From Pseudolabrys sp035718275 (GTDB lineage: Bacteria > Pseudomonadota > Alphaproteobacteria > Rhizobiales > Xanthobacteraceae), in the NCBI GenBank assembly GCA_035718275.1, contig DASTHI010000015.1, forward strand, positions 41,662 through 105,661: a stretch of DNA of 64,000 nt, read 5' to 3'. Below, piece after piece: positions 17,732 to 27,580 of this stretch; position 1 is the first letter of the stretch, and each line of letters begins with the position of its first letter. The notes below the pieces were generated by a model, which was not told where the DNA came from, searched no databases, and saw nothing but the letters and a program-made list of their open reading frames with translations. The position numbers were made by a program, and so were the translations under genes.

Positions 17732-18507
17732 TGTTGAAGGTGCGTGTCATACCTTGTCTTGACGTCAAGGACGGCCGGGTGGTCAAAGGCGTCAATTTCG
17801 TCAATCTCCGGGACGCGGGCGATCCGGTCGAGGCTGCCATCGCCTACGATGCCGCCGGCGCAGATGAACTCTGTTTTCTCGACATCACCGCCAGTCATGA
17901 CAATCGGGACACGATCTATGATGTCGTGACGCGTACGGCCGAGGCTTGTTTCATGCCGCTTACGGTTGGCGGCGGTATTCGCACGGTCGACGACATTCGC
18001 AAGCTGCTGAACTGCGGCGCCGACAAGGTATCGATCAACACCGCGGCCGTTGCCCGCAGAGGCTTCGTCAAGGAAGCAGCAGAAAAATTTGGCGATCAAT
18101 GCATCGTCGTGGCCATAGACGCGAAGAAGGTCCCCGGCAATGGCGGCCGCGACCGATGGGAGATATTTACCCATGGCGGACGCAAGCCGACCGGACTGGA
18201 TGCCGTTGAGTACGCAAAAGAGGTGGTCGGACTCGGTGCCGGTGAAATTCTTCTCACGTCCATGGACCGGGATGGGACAAAATTGGGATATGACATCCCG
18301 CTGACGCGAGCGATCGCGGATGCTGTTTCGGTTCCGGTAATTGCCTCCGGAGGCGTCGGCACGCTGGATCACCTCGTGGAGGGAATTCGTGACGGGCATG
18401 CGATGGCCGTCCTCGCCGCCTCGATCTTCCACTTTGGTGAACACAGCGTCGGTGAGGCAAAGGCCTATATGGCGAAAGCCGGCCTGCCCGTGCGCCTGGA
18501 CGGCTGA
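17731..18507 (+). CDS. hisF: IGP synthase cyclase subunit
   Basis: Cyclase barrel that makes IGP and AICAR from PRFAR with HisH-derived ammonia. The 258 residues start MLKVRVIPCLDVKDGRVVKG; Asp11 and Asp in TSMDRDGTK are the catalytic pair. PLTVGGGIRT and IASGGVGT bind phosphate. Partner HisH is encoded two genes upstream. Confidence 0.98.
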   Translation: MLKVRVIPCLDVKDGRVVKGVNFVNLRDAGDPVEAAIAYDAAGADELCFLDITASHDNRDTIYDVVTRTAEACFMPLTVGGGIRTVDDIRKLLNCGADKVSINTAAVARRGFVKEAAEKFGDQCIVVAIDAKKVPGNGGRDRWEIFTHGGRKPTGLDAVEYAKEVVGLGAGEILLTSMDRDGTKLGYDIPLTRAIADAVSVPVIASGGVGTLDHLVEGIRDGHAMAVLAASIFHFGEHSVGEAKAYMAKAGLPVRLDG

Positions 18508-18601
18508 TTATGCAGGCATTTGCTTCATCGATCGAACGGGGCGGCCGCCCATGACAAAGATCGGGCGGAGGTGCTATTGAGCCCGTGAAAAGGACCGGTT
18601 T

Positions 18602-18916
18602 ATGGACAGGTTCACGCTGGCTGACCTCGAAAAGCGAGTACAGGAGCGCGCGAAAGCGAGCGCGACCGAATCCTATACTCGCGCACTGATCGACAAGGGC
18701 GTCGCACATTGCGCCAAAAAACTTGGAGAGGAGGCGATCGAAACCGGATTGGCCGCGGTGCACGAAGACCGCGCTCGTCTGATCGCCGAGGCTGCTGATC
18801 TCCTTTACCACCTCCTGGTGCTGCTTGCGGCGCGCGGCGTGGCCTTGACTGACGTCGAGGATGCCTTGGGGAAAAGAACGTCGCAAAGCGGTCATCAGGA
18901 AAAGGCTGCACGCTGA
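18602..18916 (+). CDS. hisE: phosphoribosyl-ATP pyrophosphatase
   Basis: Hydrolyses PR-ATP to PR-AMP, the second step of histidine synthesis. The 104-residue all-helical protein shows KKLGEEAIET and EAADLLYHLLVLL, the Mg-binding MazG-like motifs. hisI is not in the window, so here HisE is a stand-alone protein, as is usual in Alphaproteobacteria. It follows hisF by 94 bp with no gene between. Confidence 0.96.
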   Translation: MDRFTLADLEKRVQERAKASATESYTRALIDKGVAHCAKKLGEEAIETGLAAVHEDRARLIAEAADLLYHLLVLLAARGVALTDVEDALGKRTSQSGHQEKAAR

Positions 18917-18930
18917 TCGGGGCCTTCGTG

Positions 18931-19884
18931 ATGGAGCAGCGTATCGAAGAAAACCTCTCGCCGTATCGCACATTTTCTCGCGCGGAATGGGCGGCCTTGC
19001 GGGAGGACACGCCCATGACCTTGACCTCGGACGAGGTCACCCGCCTTCGCTCGCTGCATGATCGGCTCGACATGAAGGAGGTAGAGGAGATCTATCTCCC
19101 GCTGTCACGCTTGCTGTCGATGTATGTCGCGGCGACGCAGCGATTGTTCCGCGCTCAGCAACGCTTTCTCGGCACAGAAGATGCCAAGATGCCCTACATT
19201 ATCGGTGTCGCTGGATCCGTCGCGGTCGGTAAATCGACCACCGCGCGTGTTCTGCAGGCTCTGCTTGCGCGCTGGCCGAACGTACCGAAGGTGGACCTCG
19301 TCACGACCGACGGCTTTCTTTATCCAAACGCAATTCTCGAGCGCGAAGGCTTGATGGAGAAGAAGGGATTTCCGGAAAGCTATGATCTGCCGGCGTTGCT
19401 GCGATTCCTCTCAGACGTGAAAGCCGGCCGACGGCCTGCGCGCGCTCCAATCTACTCTCATCTTGTTTATGACGTCGTTCCGAACCAGTGGGTGGAAGTC
19501 GATCGTCCCGACATTCTCGTCGTCGAGGGCCTCAATGTATTGCAGACTGGCCGTTTGCCCAAAGGCGGCAAGGCCATTCCATTCGTCTCGGACTTTTTTG
19601 ATTTTTCTGTTTATCTCGATGCCGATGAAGAAGTTCTCAAATCGTGGTATGTCGATCGGTTCCTCACTTTGCGAGGCACCGCGTTCCGCGACCCCAAGTC
19701 GTATTTCCACCGTTACTCGAACTTGTCAGATGAAGAAGCAATAGAAACCGCTTCATCGATCTGGTCGCGTATCAATCTTCTCAATCTGCACGAGAACATC
19801 CTGCCGACGCGGCAGCGTGCAGATCTTATTTTGAAGAAAAGCGAAAGCCACCTGGTCGAGGATGTATCGCTTCGCAAATTGTGA
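18931..19884 (+). CDS. coaA: type I pantothenate kinase
   Basis: Phosphorylates pantothenate, the first committed step of CoA synthesis. With the ATG at 18931 it has 317 residues and begins MEQRIEENLSPYRTFSR. The P-loop is GSVAVGKST; the following TTDGFLYPNAIL and ESYDLPALL motifs are typical of the prokaryotic type I kinase. A GTG directly before the ATG (18928) is also possible. It is 14 bp after hisE and so probably in the same transcript. Confidence 0.96.
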   Translation: MEQRIEENLSPYRTFSRAEWAALREDTPMTLTSDEVTRLRSLHDRLDMKEVEEIYLPLSRLLSMYVAATQRLFRAQQRFLGTEDAKMPYIIGVAGSVAVGKSTTARVLQALLARWPNVPKVDLVTTDGFLYPNAILEREGLMEKKGFPESYDLPALLRFLSDVKAGRRPARAPIYSHLVYDVVPNQWVEVDRPDILVVEGLNVLQTGRLPKGGKAIPFVSDFFDFSVYLDADEEVLKSWYVDRFLTLRGTAFRDPKSYFHRYSNLSDEEAIETASSIWSRINLLNLHENILPTRQRADLILKKSESHLVEDVSLRKL

Positions 19885-19915
19885 GATAGCGATTGGCCTG
19901 ATCAATATGTCGGCG

Positions 19916-20866
19916 TCAAGCGGCGCGACGGCTGGTATCAAAGTGCACAAAATAGCGCCGCTTTATGGCGGAGACCGGCAGCACGATCAACACGTCGGTG
20001 GTGCCGAACTCGTAGTCGATTACCGCGCCGTCCCCAATATAGGCGCCAAGCCGCAGATAACCCTTGATCAACGGGGGTAGCGCACGCAGCGCTTCCTTCG
20101 CATCAATGGCCTCCTTTCGCAATCGATTCATTTCCACACAGCGGTCCGGCAGTGCCCGTGCGCACCATTGCGCCGGAGCCGCGGCGTAGTGATGCAGGAA
20201 GGAAAGCAGTAATGCCAGGCGATTGGGATCTGTGCCGTCGAGGCTCGCGCATCCGAACATCACGTCGCAACTATTTTGCAGGATATAGCCGTGAATACCA
20301 TACCAGAGCAGCTCGACCGTCCGCTTGTTGCGATATGGTGCAAGCACGCACGATCGCCCGAGCTCCAGAAAGTGCAGGTTCGGGTGCCGCGAAACAAGAC
20401 TGCCGACATCGAATTCGGCTGCGCTATAGAAGCCGCCGTATTCCTCGGCTAATGGCTGTCGCAAAAGTCTATAGGTACCGACGACGGTCGGACGATTGAG
20501 GGCGCTTCGATCGCGGGAGGCATGGTCGACCACCAGCAGGTGATCGCAGATTGCATCGTAGGCGTCGATGTCGCGGCGTGCGAGAAGGCGCGCTGGATTG
20601 GGTGCCGCCGGTCCCTCCTGGTAAAATACTTTGTACCGCAGCTTTTGCGCCTGACGCACCTCGGCCGCCGTCTGGGCCAGCCGAACTTCCAGCGAGCCAA
20701 TTCGGCCAAGGCTTTCCGCCGGCCGATGGCTGCGCGCCGCCCATGCGCGCAAACCGCCATATGCCTGCAGTGAAGAAAGCAGGCCGGGCATGCCCGCGTT
20801 TGCGGGCGAGGGACGAAACCGCTCAAGAAGGCTGCGTTGAGATTGAACAGTGCCGTGAAGGGCCAT
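19916..20866 (-). CDS. GNAT-type N-acyltransferase, OlsB-like
   Basis: A 316-residue protein related to OlsB and other PlsC-independent GNAT acyltransferases that move a 3-hydroxyacyl group from ACP to an amino acid. Signature regions are EVRQAQKLRYKVFYQE, DHLLVVD, VGTYRLLRQ and LELGRSCVLAPYRNKR. OlsB would make lyso-ornithine lipid, but olsA is not adjacent, so the substrate is uncertain. I take ATG 20866, which follows GGGGAGG at a suitable distance, over the TTG at 20887. Confidence 0.82.
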   Translation of the reverse strand: MALHGTVQSQRSLLERFRPSPANAGMPGLLSSLQAYGGLRAWAARSHRPAESLGRIGSLEVRLAQTAAEVRQAQKLRYKVFYQEGPAAPNPARLLARRDIDAYDAICDHLLVVDHASRDRSALNRPTVVGTYRLLRQPLAEEYGGFYSAAEFDVGSLVSRHPNLHFLELGRSCVLAPYRNKRTVELLWYGIHGYILQNSCDVMFGCASLDGTDPNRLALLLSFLHHYAAAPAQWCARALPDRCVEMNRLRKEAIDAKEALRALPPLIKGYLRLGAYIGDGAVIDYEFGTTDVLIVLPVSAIKRRYFVHFDTSRRAA

Positions 20867-21102
20867 TCGCGCGGTCCTCCCCTCCAATCCTTCCGCTTAA
20901 AATACTCGTTGTTTGCCGGGATTCGAGCTAGGCGAATCATACCGCATAGTGGCGTCCTACACATCAATGTCCCAGGCTGAATTTATGACAATCTGGAGAA
21001 AGCGGTGGCCGGCTGCAAGCGGTGGCGCGCGTTATCGAGAGTGTACACAAAATTAGCGCGCTGCGGGTAGCAGATCGACCGGTTGCCGGCGATCGTCCTG
21101 AT

Positions 21103-22641
21103 TCAGGCTGCACGTCGCACGTCATCGGTCAGCGCACGGTAGGACAATGCCTCGGCAAGGTGAATGCGGCCGACGCGTTCCGCACCGTCGAGGTCGGCAA
21201 GCGTCAGCGCGACGCGCAAGACCCGATGATACGCGCGCGCCGAGAGACGCATGGAATCGGCGGCATCGCGCAAAAGCGAGAGCCCGGCCGCATCCGGCTT
21301 AGCGGCCTCCTCAAGGGCCGGCCCATTCACCTGCGCATTCGTTCGTATCTCGGGCAACTTCATCGATGCATAGCGAGCGATTTGGGCGTCGCGCGCACGC
21401 GCGACGCGCGCAGCCACCTCTCGGCTGCCTTCCGCCGGAGCTGGCAGGATGAGATCGGCGGCCGTCACTGCCGGCACTTCAATGTGCAGGTCAATGCGGT
21501 CGAGTAGGGGGCCGGATAGCCTGGCCTGATAGTCCGCGGTACATCGGTCAATTGCCCCCCGCTTGCACGCAAAGCCGGATTCGCCTGCGCGCCCGCAACG
21601 ACACGGATTCATCGCCGCGATCAACATGAACCGTGCCGGGTACTTGATCCTGTGGTTTGCACGCGCAATAGCGACTTCGCCGCTTTCCAGCGGCTGTCGC
21701 AGCGAGTCCAGCACTTGGCCGGAAAACTCAGGCAATTCGTCGAGAAACAGGACGCCATTGTGCGCGAGCGATATCTCGCCTGGTCGTGCACGCAGCCCGC
21801 CACCAACGAGGGCAGGCATTGAGGCTGAATGGTGCGGCGCCCGGAACGGCCGGCGGTTGGTGAGCGCGCCACCTTCTATGATTCCGGCAATGGAAGCGAT
21901 CATGGAGACCTCGAGCAATTCCGCCGGCGAGAGCGGCGGCAGAATTGTCGGAAGCCGGGCGGCGAGCATTGACTTACCTGCGCCCGGAGGTCCGACCATG
22001 AGCATGTTGTGGCCGCCCGCGGCGGCGACTTCGAGCGCGCGTTTTGCGCTTTCCTGTCCTTTGATATCTGCGAGATCGATCGCTGGCGCCCCCGGTTCAT
22101 GAATTCGAGGTCGCGGTCGCGCGAGCACTTGAGTACCTTTGAAGTGATTTGCGAGTTGAATCAGCGATTCGGCAGCGATGATCTCGATATCGGGACTGGC
22201 CCAGGCTGCTTCAGGGCCGCACGTGCGGGGACAGATAAGACCTTGGCCGCGCTCGTTGGCCCCGATGGCAGCAGGAAGAACGCCCGCGACCGGCGCGATG
22301 GAGCCGTCCAATGCCAACTCGCCGAGAACGGTGAAATTGTTTGTCGCATCACGCGGGATGGCGCCGATCGCCGACATGAGACCGAGCGCTATCGGCAAAT
22401 CGTAATGACTTCCCTCCTTTGGAAGATCGGCAGGAGCAAGATTGACAGTTATCCGCCGCGCGGGCAGTGCGAGACCCGAGGCGATCAGTGCTGCGCGAAC
22501 ACGCTCTTTTGCTTCCGAAACGGCTTTGTCAGGGAGACCGACGATGTTGAAGGCCGGCAATCCGGGCGCCACTTGTACTTGCACGTCGACGGCGCGGGCT
22601 TCGATACCTTCGAAAGCCACCGTCGCTATCCGCTGAACCAT
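21103..22641 (-). CDS. comM: YifB/ComM-type AAA ATPase
   Basis: A 512-residue Mg-chelatase-like ATPase. In other bacteria ComM is a branch-migration helicase for natural transformation. It has the N-terminal Lon-like fold (LPAFNIVGLPDKAVSEAKERV), Walker A GPPGAGKSMLA, Walker B LFLDELPEF, a Cys-rich PCRCGRAGE region and a C-terminal Mg-chelatase domain (LSARAYHRVLRVALTLADLDG). No competence genes are nearby, so involvement in DNA uptake here is inference from family only. Confidence 0.93.
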   Translation of the reverse strand: MVQRIATVAFEGIEARAVDVQVQVAPGLPAFNIVGLPDKAVSEAKERVRAALIASGLALPARRITVNLAPADLPKEGSHYDLPIALGLMSAIGAIPRDATNNFTVLGELALDGSIAPVAGVLPAAIGANERGQGLICPRTCGPEAAWASPDIEIIAAESLIQLANHFKGTQVLARPRPRIHEPGAPAIDLADIKGQESAKRALEVAAAGGHNMLMVGPPGAGKSMLAARLPTILPPLSPAELLEVSMIASIAGIIEGGALTNRRPFRAPHHSASMPALVGGGLRARPGEISLAHNGVLFLDELPEFSGQVLDSLRQPLESGEVAIARANHRIKYPARFMLIAAMNPCRCGRAGESGFACKRGAIDRCTADYQARLSGPLLDRIDLHIEVPAVTAADLILPAPAEGSREVAARVARARDAQIARYASMKLPEIRTNAQVNGPALEEAAKPDAAGLSLLRDAADSMRLSARAYHRVLRVALTLADLDGAERVGRIHLAEALSYRALTDDVRRAA

Positions 22642-22783
22642 GCAACCGGACCTCGGCTAATGCTCGCATAAGTAGTAACGGAACTATCACCGCCGTACAA
22701 GGAACAATCCTGTTCTACAAGTACGCGGTTGATCAAACCTTGCTCGCCATTGATCATGTTCTAGGCCAGCTGGAGGATGTCAC

Positions 22784-23755
22784 ATGCAGCTCGCGCGTTT
22801 GATTGCGGCATTTGGACTGATCGCGATTGCCAATGTCGTTTGCGCCGAGGAGCTCAAGCCGTGGAAACATGCCGTTATCGAGCCGAAAGGGGATGCCGGT
22901 TTCATGCTGATGGTCGGCCAACGCGATTTTGCATCCAGTCACGGCCTCAAGCTGCAAATTGTTCCGATGAAGAACGGTGCGCTTGCGCACAAGGCGCTCC
23001 TCGCTGGCGCAGTCGACAGCATTGAGTCAAGTCCCGGCGCGGCGATCTTGGCTGGTTCGCGAGGTGCCGACATCAAAATCATCGGCTGCGACTGGCCCGG
23101 CGTTCCTCACGGACTGATGGTCCGCTCGGCGATCGCCAAGGTCGAAGATCTCAAAGGCAAGACGATCGCCGTGGCCGCACCTGGTTCGCTGCCCAATCTG
23201 CTCATGAACGCGATTCTCGAGCAGCACAATGTTGCGCTCTCCGAGGTACGGTTCGCCAATCTTGGCGGCGACCTCGACCGGTACAAGGCGGTTCTGGCCG
23301 GCATCGCCGATGCGGGAATTGTCGCCGCCGAATTCATGGCGGTAGCGCCGAAGGACGTGAAGATGCTCATCTCAGGGCACGAAGCGCTGCCGAATTATGT
23401 CAGGCTTTGCCTGAGCATGACCGGCAAGACGATCCGAGATCGACGCGAGGAGGCGATCAATTTCGTCGCTGCGCAAATGGATGCTTTGCGATTTTCGGCG
23501 AGCCATCGCGAGGAAACAATTCAATTGACGCGAGAGGCCATTAACGCGAAGTCCGACGATCGGCGCGCGAGCTATGCCTTCGACGACACGTTAAGTAAGA
23601 ACGCGATCGACCCGTCCATCTCCTTGCCAATGGAAAAGCTGAGCTGGATGCAAGGCGAACTGGTAAGATCCGGCAATCTCAAAGCGGCTTTTGATCTTCA
23701 AACGATCACCGCACCAAACATCCGTGCCGAGGCGGCGAAACGCGCGACCAGGTGA
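22784..23755 (+). CDS. orphan ABC-type solute-binding protein (NMT1/SsuA-like)
   Basis: A 323-residue periplasmic binding protein type 2. The signal peptide is residues 1-21 (LIAAFGLIAIANVVCAEE), and a strong ribosome binding site (GGAGG, 7 bp before ATG) fixes the start. The ALAHKALLAGAVDSIESSPGA stretch and GKTIAVAAPGSLPNLLMNAIL follow the NMT1/THI5/SsuA pattern, so a sulfonate, thiamine-precursor or similar small ligand is possible but not determined. No permease or ATPase is adjacent. It is tail-to-tail with the next gene. Confidence 0.8.
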   Translation: MQLARLIAAFGLIAIANVVCAEELKPWKHAVIEPKGDAGFMLMVGQRDFASSHGLKLQIVPMKNGALAHKALLAGAVDSIESSPGAAILAGSRGADIKIIGCDWPGVPHGLMVRSAIAKVEDLKGKTIAVAAPGSLPNLLMNAILEQHNVALSEVRFANLGGDLDRYKAVLAGIADAGIVAAEFMAVAPKDVKMLISGHEALPNYVRLCLSMTGKTIRDRREEAINFVAAQMDALRFSASHREETIQLTREAINAKSDDRRASYAFDDTLSKNAIDPSISLPMEKLSWMQGELVRSGNLKAAFDLQTITAPNIRAEAAKRATR

Positions 23756-24748
23756 TTACACTTTCACGGAAGCCATTATTCCCCGCGGGAAAATGTCGTC
23801 GGGTGCCACCAGCCTGCGTGCGATGCCCTGTTCGTGCGCATAGCGCAGGAACAGGCCAAGGGTCACGCGGTTCGCTTCGATCCCGTAGGGAAACAACTCG
23901 CCACCGAACATTTGCTGCATCCTCGCCGCGTAGTTTGCCAACCATGGCACGGGATAGCGCGACACGGCAGGGTCGAGGATGCGTTCGATGCTGCGACGCC
24001 TGGACTCCTCAAAAGCATTGTAAAGGTTGCGACCGATCCAGGGCGCTCCGTCAAGCACCGCCTTTCGCACCGCGATCACGTGCATGATCGGGTAAACTCC
24101 CGTTTGCTTGTAATACTGCTGTTCGAGATCCTCATAATTCGGGAATAGCCGTACAACATCGGGATGGCTTTCGCGGAATGAATTGGGCGGCCGGGCGATG
24201 ATGGCACAGTCAATCTCGCCGGACGCGATCATGCAGCTGAGCGTCTGATCGGGCATGCTGGTGACTCGGACGTTTTTCGGCAAAGCGAGCTCGATTTTTT
24301 CAATTCGTCCCGGTTCGTTGGTGCCCGCCTGCACCCAGTCGATCTCAGAGAGCGCAACCCCGCCTTCGTGCATCAGCCAACCTCGCATGTACACGGCGGC
24401 GGTGTGCGCCCACTCGGGAACGCCGATGCGTTTTCCTCGCAGATCCTCGACGGTTCTGATCCCTGACCTGCGATTCACGTAAAATGATGAAAAGCGGAAG
24501 AGGCGCGAGGCATAAACCGGCAGACCAATGATGTCGGAATCCGCACGCGTAACTTCGGCGGTAAATTTCGCAAACGAAAGTTCCGAAACGTCCCATTCGC
24601 GGTTGAGCAAAAATCGCGAGAAGATTTCATGGTGGCCGAGTGTCAGCCATCGTGGCTCGATGCCTTCGGCACGCACCAGGCCGAGCCGGAAGTCACGGAA
24701 ATGATCGTAATCGGTGGTCGCGATGGTGAGTGCCAGGCCCGGGGTCAT
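23756..24748 (-). CDS. 4,5-dihydroxyphthalate decarboxylase-like / PBP2-fold protein
   Basis: A 330-residue protein without a clear signal peptide. Motifs LTIATTDYDHFRDFRLG, FSRFLLNREWDVSELSFAKF, IGLPVYASRLFRFSSFYVN and RIGVPEWAHTAAVYMRGWL are typical of proteins annotated as 4,5-dihydroxyphthalate decarboxylase, which share the type 2 periplasmic-binding fold. Met at 24748 is supported by GGAAG 8 bases upstream. Context gives no phthalate pathway, so enzymatic function is doubtful; it could be another solute sensor. Its stop adjoins that of the preceding convergent gene. Confidence 0.78.
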   Translation of the reverse strand: MTPGLALTIATTDYDHFRDFRLGLVRAEGIEPRWLTLGHHEIFSRFLLNREWDVSELSFAKFTAEVTRADSDIIGLPVYASRLFRFSSFYVNRRSGIRTVEDLRGKRIGVPEWAHTAAVYMRGWLMHEGGVALSEIDWVQAGTNEPGRIEKIELALPKNVRVTSMPDQTLSCMIASGEIDCAIIARPPNSFRESHPDVVRLFPNYEDLEQQYYKQTGVYPIMHVIAVRKAVLDGAPWIGRNLYNAFEESRRRSIERILDPAVSRYPVPWLANYAARMQQMFGGELFPYGIEANRVTLGLFLRYAHEQGIARRLVAPDDIFPRGIMASVKV

Positions 24749-24832
24749 CGCAATAGCTTCCCGGCACAAGCAACCAGGAATGCGGTCAAAGCGAACCCGC
24801 GCCAAATCGATGTCAGCGCTTCCATAGGGCGA

Positions 24833-25777
24833 TTATTTCCGCCGTTTCGCTTCGATCTTGTCCCAGATGAGCGACGCGATGTCAGGCCCGCCGAAGTTTT
24901 TGATCGCTCGAATTCCGGTTGGCGACGTAACGTTGATCTCTGTGAGAAAGCCATCGATGACGTCAATGCCTACAAACAGCAATCCCCGATCGCGCAGCGC
25001 CGGGCCGATGCGCTTGCAAATTTCCGCCTCTCGTGCGGTCAACTCGGTTGCTGCCGGCGCTCCGCCGCGCACCATATTCGAGCGCAGATCATCGGCCGCT
25101 GGAATGCGATTGACGGCGCCGGCATATTCGCCGTCGACGAGGATGATACGCTTGTCACCGTGCTTGATGTTGGGGAGAAACTTCTGAATGACCCATTGCT
25201 CCCGGAAGGTACTGGCGAACAGGTCGTACAGCGACCCGAAATTAAGGTCTTCGCGCGCAATCCGGAATACCGCCTCACCGCCCTTGCCGTAGAGCGGCTT
25301 CATCACGATGTCTCCGTGCTCGGCGCGAAACGCCTTGATTTCGACGAGGTCGCGCGACACCAGCGTCGGGGGCATCAGGTCTGGAAATTCGGTGACAAAC
25401 ATCTTTTCGGGCGCATTGCGCACATGCGCAGGATCGTTGATCACCAGCGTACCCGGATGGATGCGTTCGAGAAGGTGCGTCGTCGTTACATAGGCAAGAT
25501 CGAAAGGCGGATCCTGACGCAATAGGACCGTGTCGAACTCCGTCAGCTCCGCCCGTCGGCCCTCCTGCAGTGTAAAATGATCGCCGGGCTTGTCGCGCAC
25601 AGCCAAAGGTTGCACATGAGCAAAGACCCGTCCGTTGAGCAGAGCCAGCCGATCGGGGGTATAGTATTCGAGTTGATGGCCCCGTTTTTGTGCTTCCAGG
25701 AGCAAAGCAAAGGTCGAGTCGCCCTTTATATTGATCCGCTCGATCGGATCCATTTGGACGGCAATTTTCAGGTCCAT
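24833..25777 (-). CDS. gshB: glutathione synthetase
   Basis: ATP-grasp enzyme joining gamma-Glu-Cys and Gly. With ATG 25777 (AAGG just upstream) it has 314 residues, starting MDLKIAVQMDPIERINIKGD. FVTEFPDLMPPTLVSRD, DIVMKPLYGKGGEAVFRI and DGFLTEINVTSPTGIRAI are the classical ATP-grasp motifs; the last holds the Mg-binding Glu and Asn. gshA is not nearby. It lies divergent to the chemotaxis receptor gene. Confidence 0.97.
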   Translation of the reverse strand: MDLKIAVQMDPIERINIKGDSTFALLLEAQKRGHQLEYYTPDRLALLNGRVFAHVQPLAVRDKPGDHFTLQEGRRAELTEFDTVLLRQDPPFDLAYVTTTHLLERIHPGTLVINDPAHVRNAPEKMFVTEFPDLMPPTLVSRDLVEIKAFRAEHGDIVMKPLYGKGGEAVFRIAREDLNFGSLYDLFASTFREQWVIQKFLPNIKHGDKRIILVDGEYAGAVNRIPAADDLRSNMVRGGAPAATELTAREAEICKRIGPALRDRGLLFVGIDVIDGFLTEINVTSPTGIRAIKNFGGPDIASLIWDKIEAKRRK

Positions 25778-25864
25778 GATCACCTTTAGACGAATAAACC
25801 GTTAACATATTGTCCCCACTATAGCGCCTTCGGGAGCGTTGTTGCACGGCCGTGGGGGCCCAGT

Positions 25865-27544
25865 GTGAATTTGCCTAGAATCTCGATTGCCGCGAGGCTG
25901 TACGCGATTTTCGCGCTCATGGCCCTGACCACAGTGGCGTTGTCTATAGTCGCCGTATCCAATTCGCGCGACCACGCCGCGCTTACCGACGAATTTGAAT
26001 CAGCTAATGCCGGCAGCTGGAATGTCGAGAGAATCAATGGGCTGATTTATGCGACCGTAATGGAGATGCGCGGCATCCAAATGTCGGCGGATCCGGCAGA
26101 AGCCGCTAGGTATGCTGACGCGCTTCTCAACGTCACAAATCAGATCAGCTCGGTAATCGGCGACTGGCAACGCAGTGTTCGCAATAGTGATGCGGTCGCA
26201 TTTAGCGATCTCGCAGTTCGATTGGACGGATATCAGAACTATCTGTACAAGCTGGTGCCGATGGTCAAACAGTCTGGACGTGATGCAGCTCGCGAATGGG
26301 CCGCAATGAATCCGCTAGGCGAGATCCGCAAGACGCTCAGCACGGATCTGGAAAAGCTCAGCCAGCACTACGCCGACCGCGCCAGCCGGATTTACACACA
26401 AATCGACGAAGGAATAGATCACGCTGCGCTCCAGCTGAGCATACTTGCATGCATTGCAATCGCCCTTGCGGTCGCGGGAATCCTGATCATCGCGCGCAGC
26501 GTTACAAGACCCATTTCCGACATCACGAAGGTCACCGAAGCGGTGGCCGCGGGCGACAACACCATCGGAATTCCCTTCAGCGATCGTAACGATGAGATCG
26601 GTGCTCTCGCCCGCTCGATTTGCGTTTTCCAGAATGCCATGCGGAAGAATGAGGAACTCAACCGGACCATCGTTGACGATGCCGACCTCAGGGCGCGCCG
26701 ACAGGAACGAATGTCGGACGAGATCGCGCAATTCTCCGGCGAAGTGGAGGCGACATTGGCGGAGTTGGGCCGCATATCAGACGAAATGCTGGCCGCATCG
26801 GCCCAGCTTGCGGCCGCCGCCGACAACGCTTCAACGAAGACGACGCAGGCTGAACAGGCATCATCGGAAGCGTCGGCTAACGTACGGGATATTGCTTCGG
26901 CGGCCGACGAACTCTCCGCCTCGGTGAACGAGATTGATCGCCAGGTTGCCCAATCGAATACAATTGCGACCAAGGCGGTGAACGAGGTCGAATCCACCAA
27001 CGTTGCCGTCAAGGAGCTGGACGAAGCCGCCGCGCGAATCGGTGACGTAGTCAAGCTCATCACAGACATTGCCGAGCAGACAAATCTGCTTGCGCTCAAC
27101 GCCACAATCGAGGCGGCGCGCGCCGGGGAAGCGGGGCGGGGTTTTGCCGTTGTCGCAGGTGAAGTCAAGGCGCTCGCCGGCCAGACGAGCCGAGCGACCG
27201 AGGAAATCGGCGCACAGATCGCAGGCATGCAGCGCGCGACGCAGCGTTCGATAAAGGCAATCACCGGAATCGAACATACGATTCGCGAAATTGGCAACAT
27301 CAGCAGTGCGATCGCCGCCGCCGTCACCGAACAGGGTGCTGCTACGCAGGAGATTGCGCGAGGGGTCGAAATCGCTGCGGAACGTACCCTCGCCACAGCA
27401 AAGGAAGTCAACCTGATGGGGGCGGCCACCCAAGACACAAGAGCAAGCGCCACGACGGTCAAAGCGGTCGCCGACGATCTTGGCAGTGTTGCAAACCGTA
27501 TCCGCGCTCAGGTCGATCGGTTTTTCGAACGGCTTAGTGCCTAG
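25865..27544 (+). CDS. methyl-accepting chemotaxis protein
   Basis: A 559-residue receptor that starts at GTG 25865 after GGGGG. It has a short cytoplasmic tail, TM1 (about 12-32), a periplasmic four-helix-type sensor of about 160 residues, TM2 (LACIAIALAVAGILIIA, ~195-212), a HAMP domain (ending IPFSDRNDEIGALARSI) and a signalling domain. The tip, EQTNLLALNATIEAARAGE, is the CheA/CheW contact site. No other chemotaxis genes are here, so it is an isolated receptor. The ligand is unknown, although two solute-binding-type genes lie just upstream of gshB. Confidence 0.93.
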   Translation: MNLPRISIAARLYAIFALMALTTVALSIVAVSNSRDHAALTDEFESANAGSWNVERINGLIYATVMEMRGIQMSADPAEAARYADALLNVTNQISSVIGDWQRSVRNSDAVAFSDLAVRLDGYQNYLYKLVPMVKQSGRDAAREWAAMNPLGEIRKTLSTDLEKLSQHYADRASRIYTQIDEGIDHAALQLSILACIAIALAVAGILIIARSVTRPISDITKVTEAVAAGDNTIGIPFSDRNDEIGALARSICVFQNAMRKNEELNRTIVDDADLRARRQERMSDEIAQFSGEVEATLAELGRISDEMLAASAQLAAAADNASTKTTQAEQASSEASANVRDIASAADELSASVNEIDRQVAQSNTIATKAVNEVESTNVAVKELDEAAARIGDVVKLITDIAEQTNLLALNATIEAARAGEAGRGFAVVAGEVKALAGQTSRATEEIGAQIAGMQRATQRSIKAITGIEHTIREIGNISSAIAAAVTEQGAATQEIARGVEIAAERTLATAKEVNLMGAATQDTRASATTVKAVADDLGSVANRIRAQVDRFFERLSA

Positions 27545-27580
27545 TCGGCGCGCTCCTTGGACGCGCAGTGCCCGGGACGA

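Noticed and set aside
24629..25525. Plus-strand open frame (~298 codons) across gshB and the upstream gene
   Set aside because: It spans two real minus-strand genes on the opposite strand and shows no family features.
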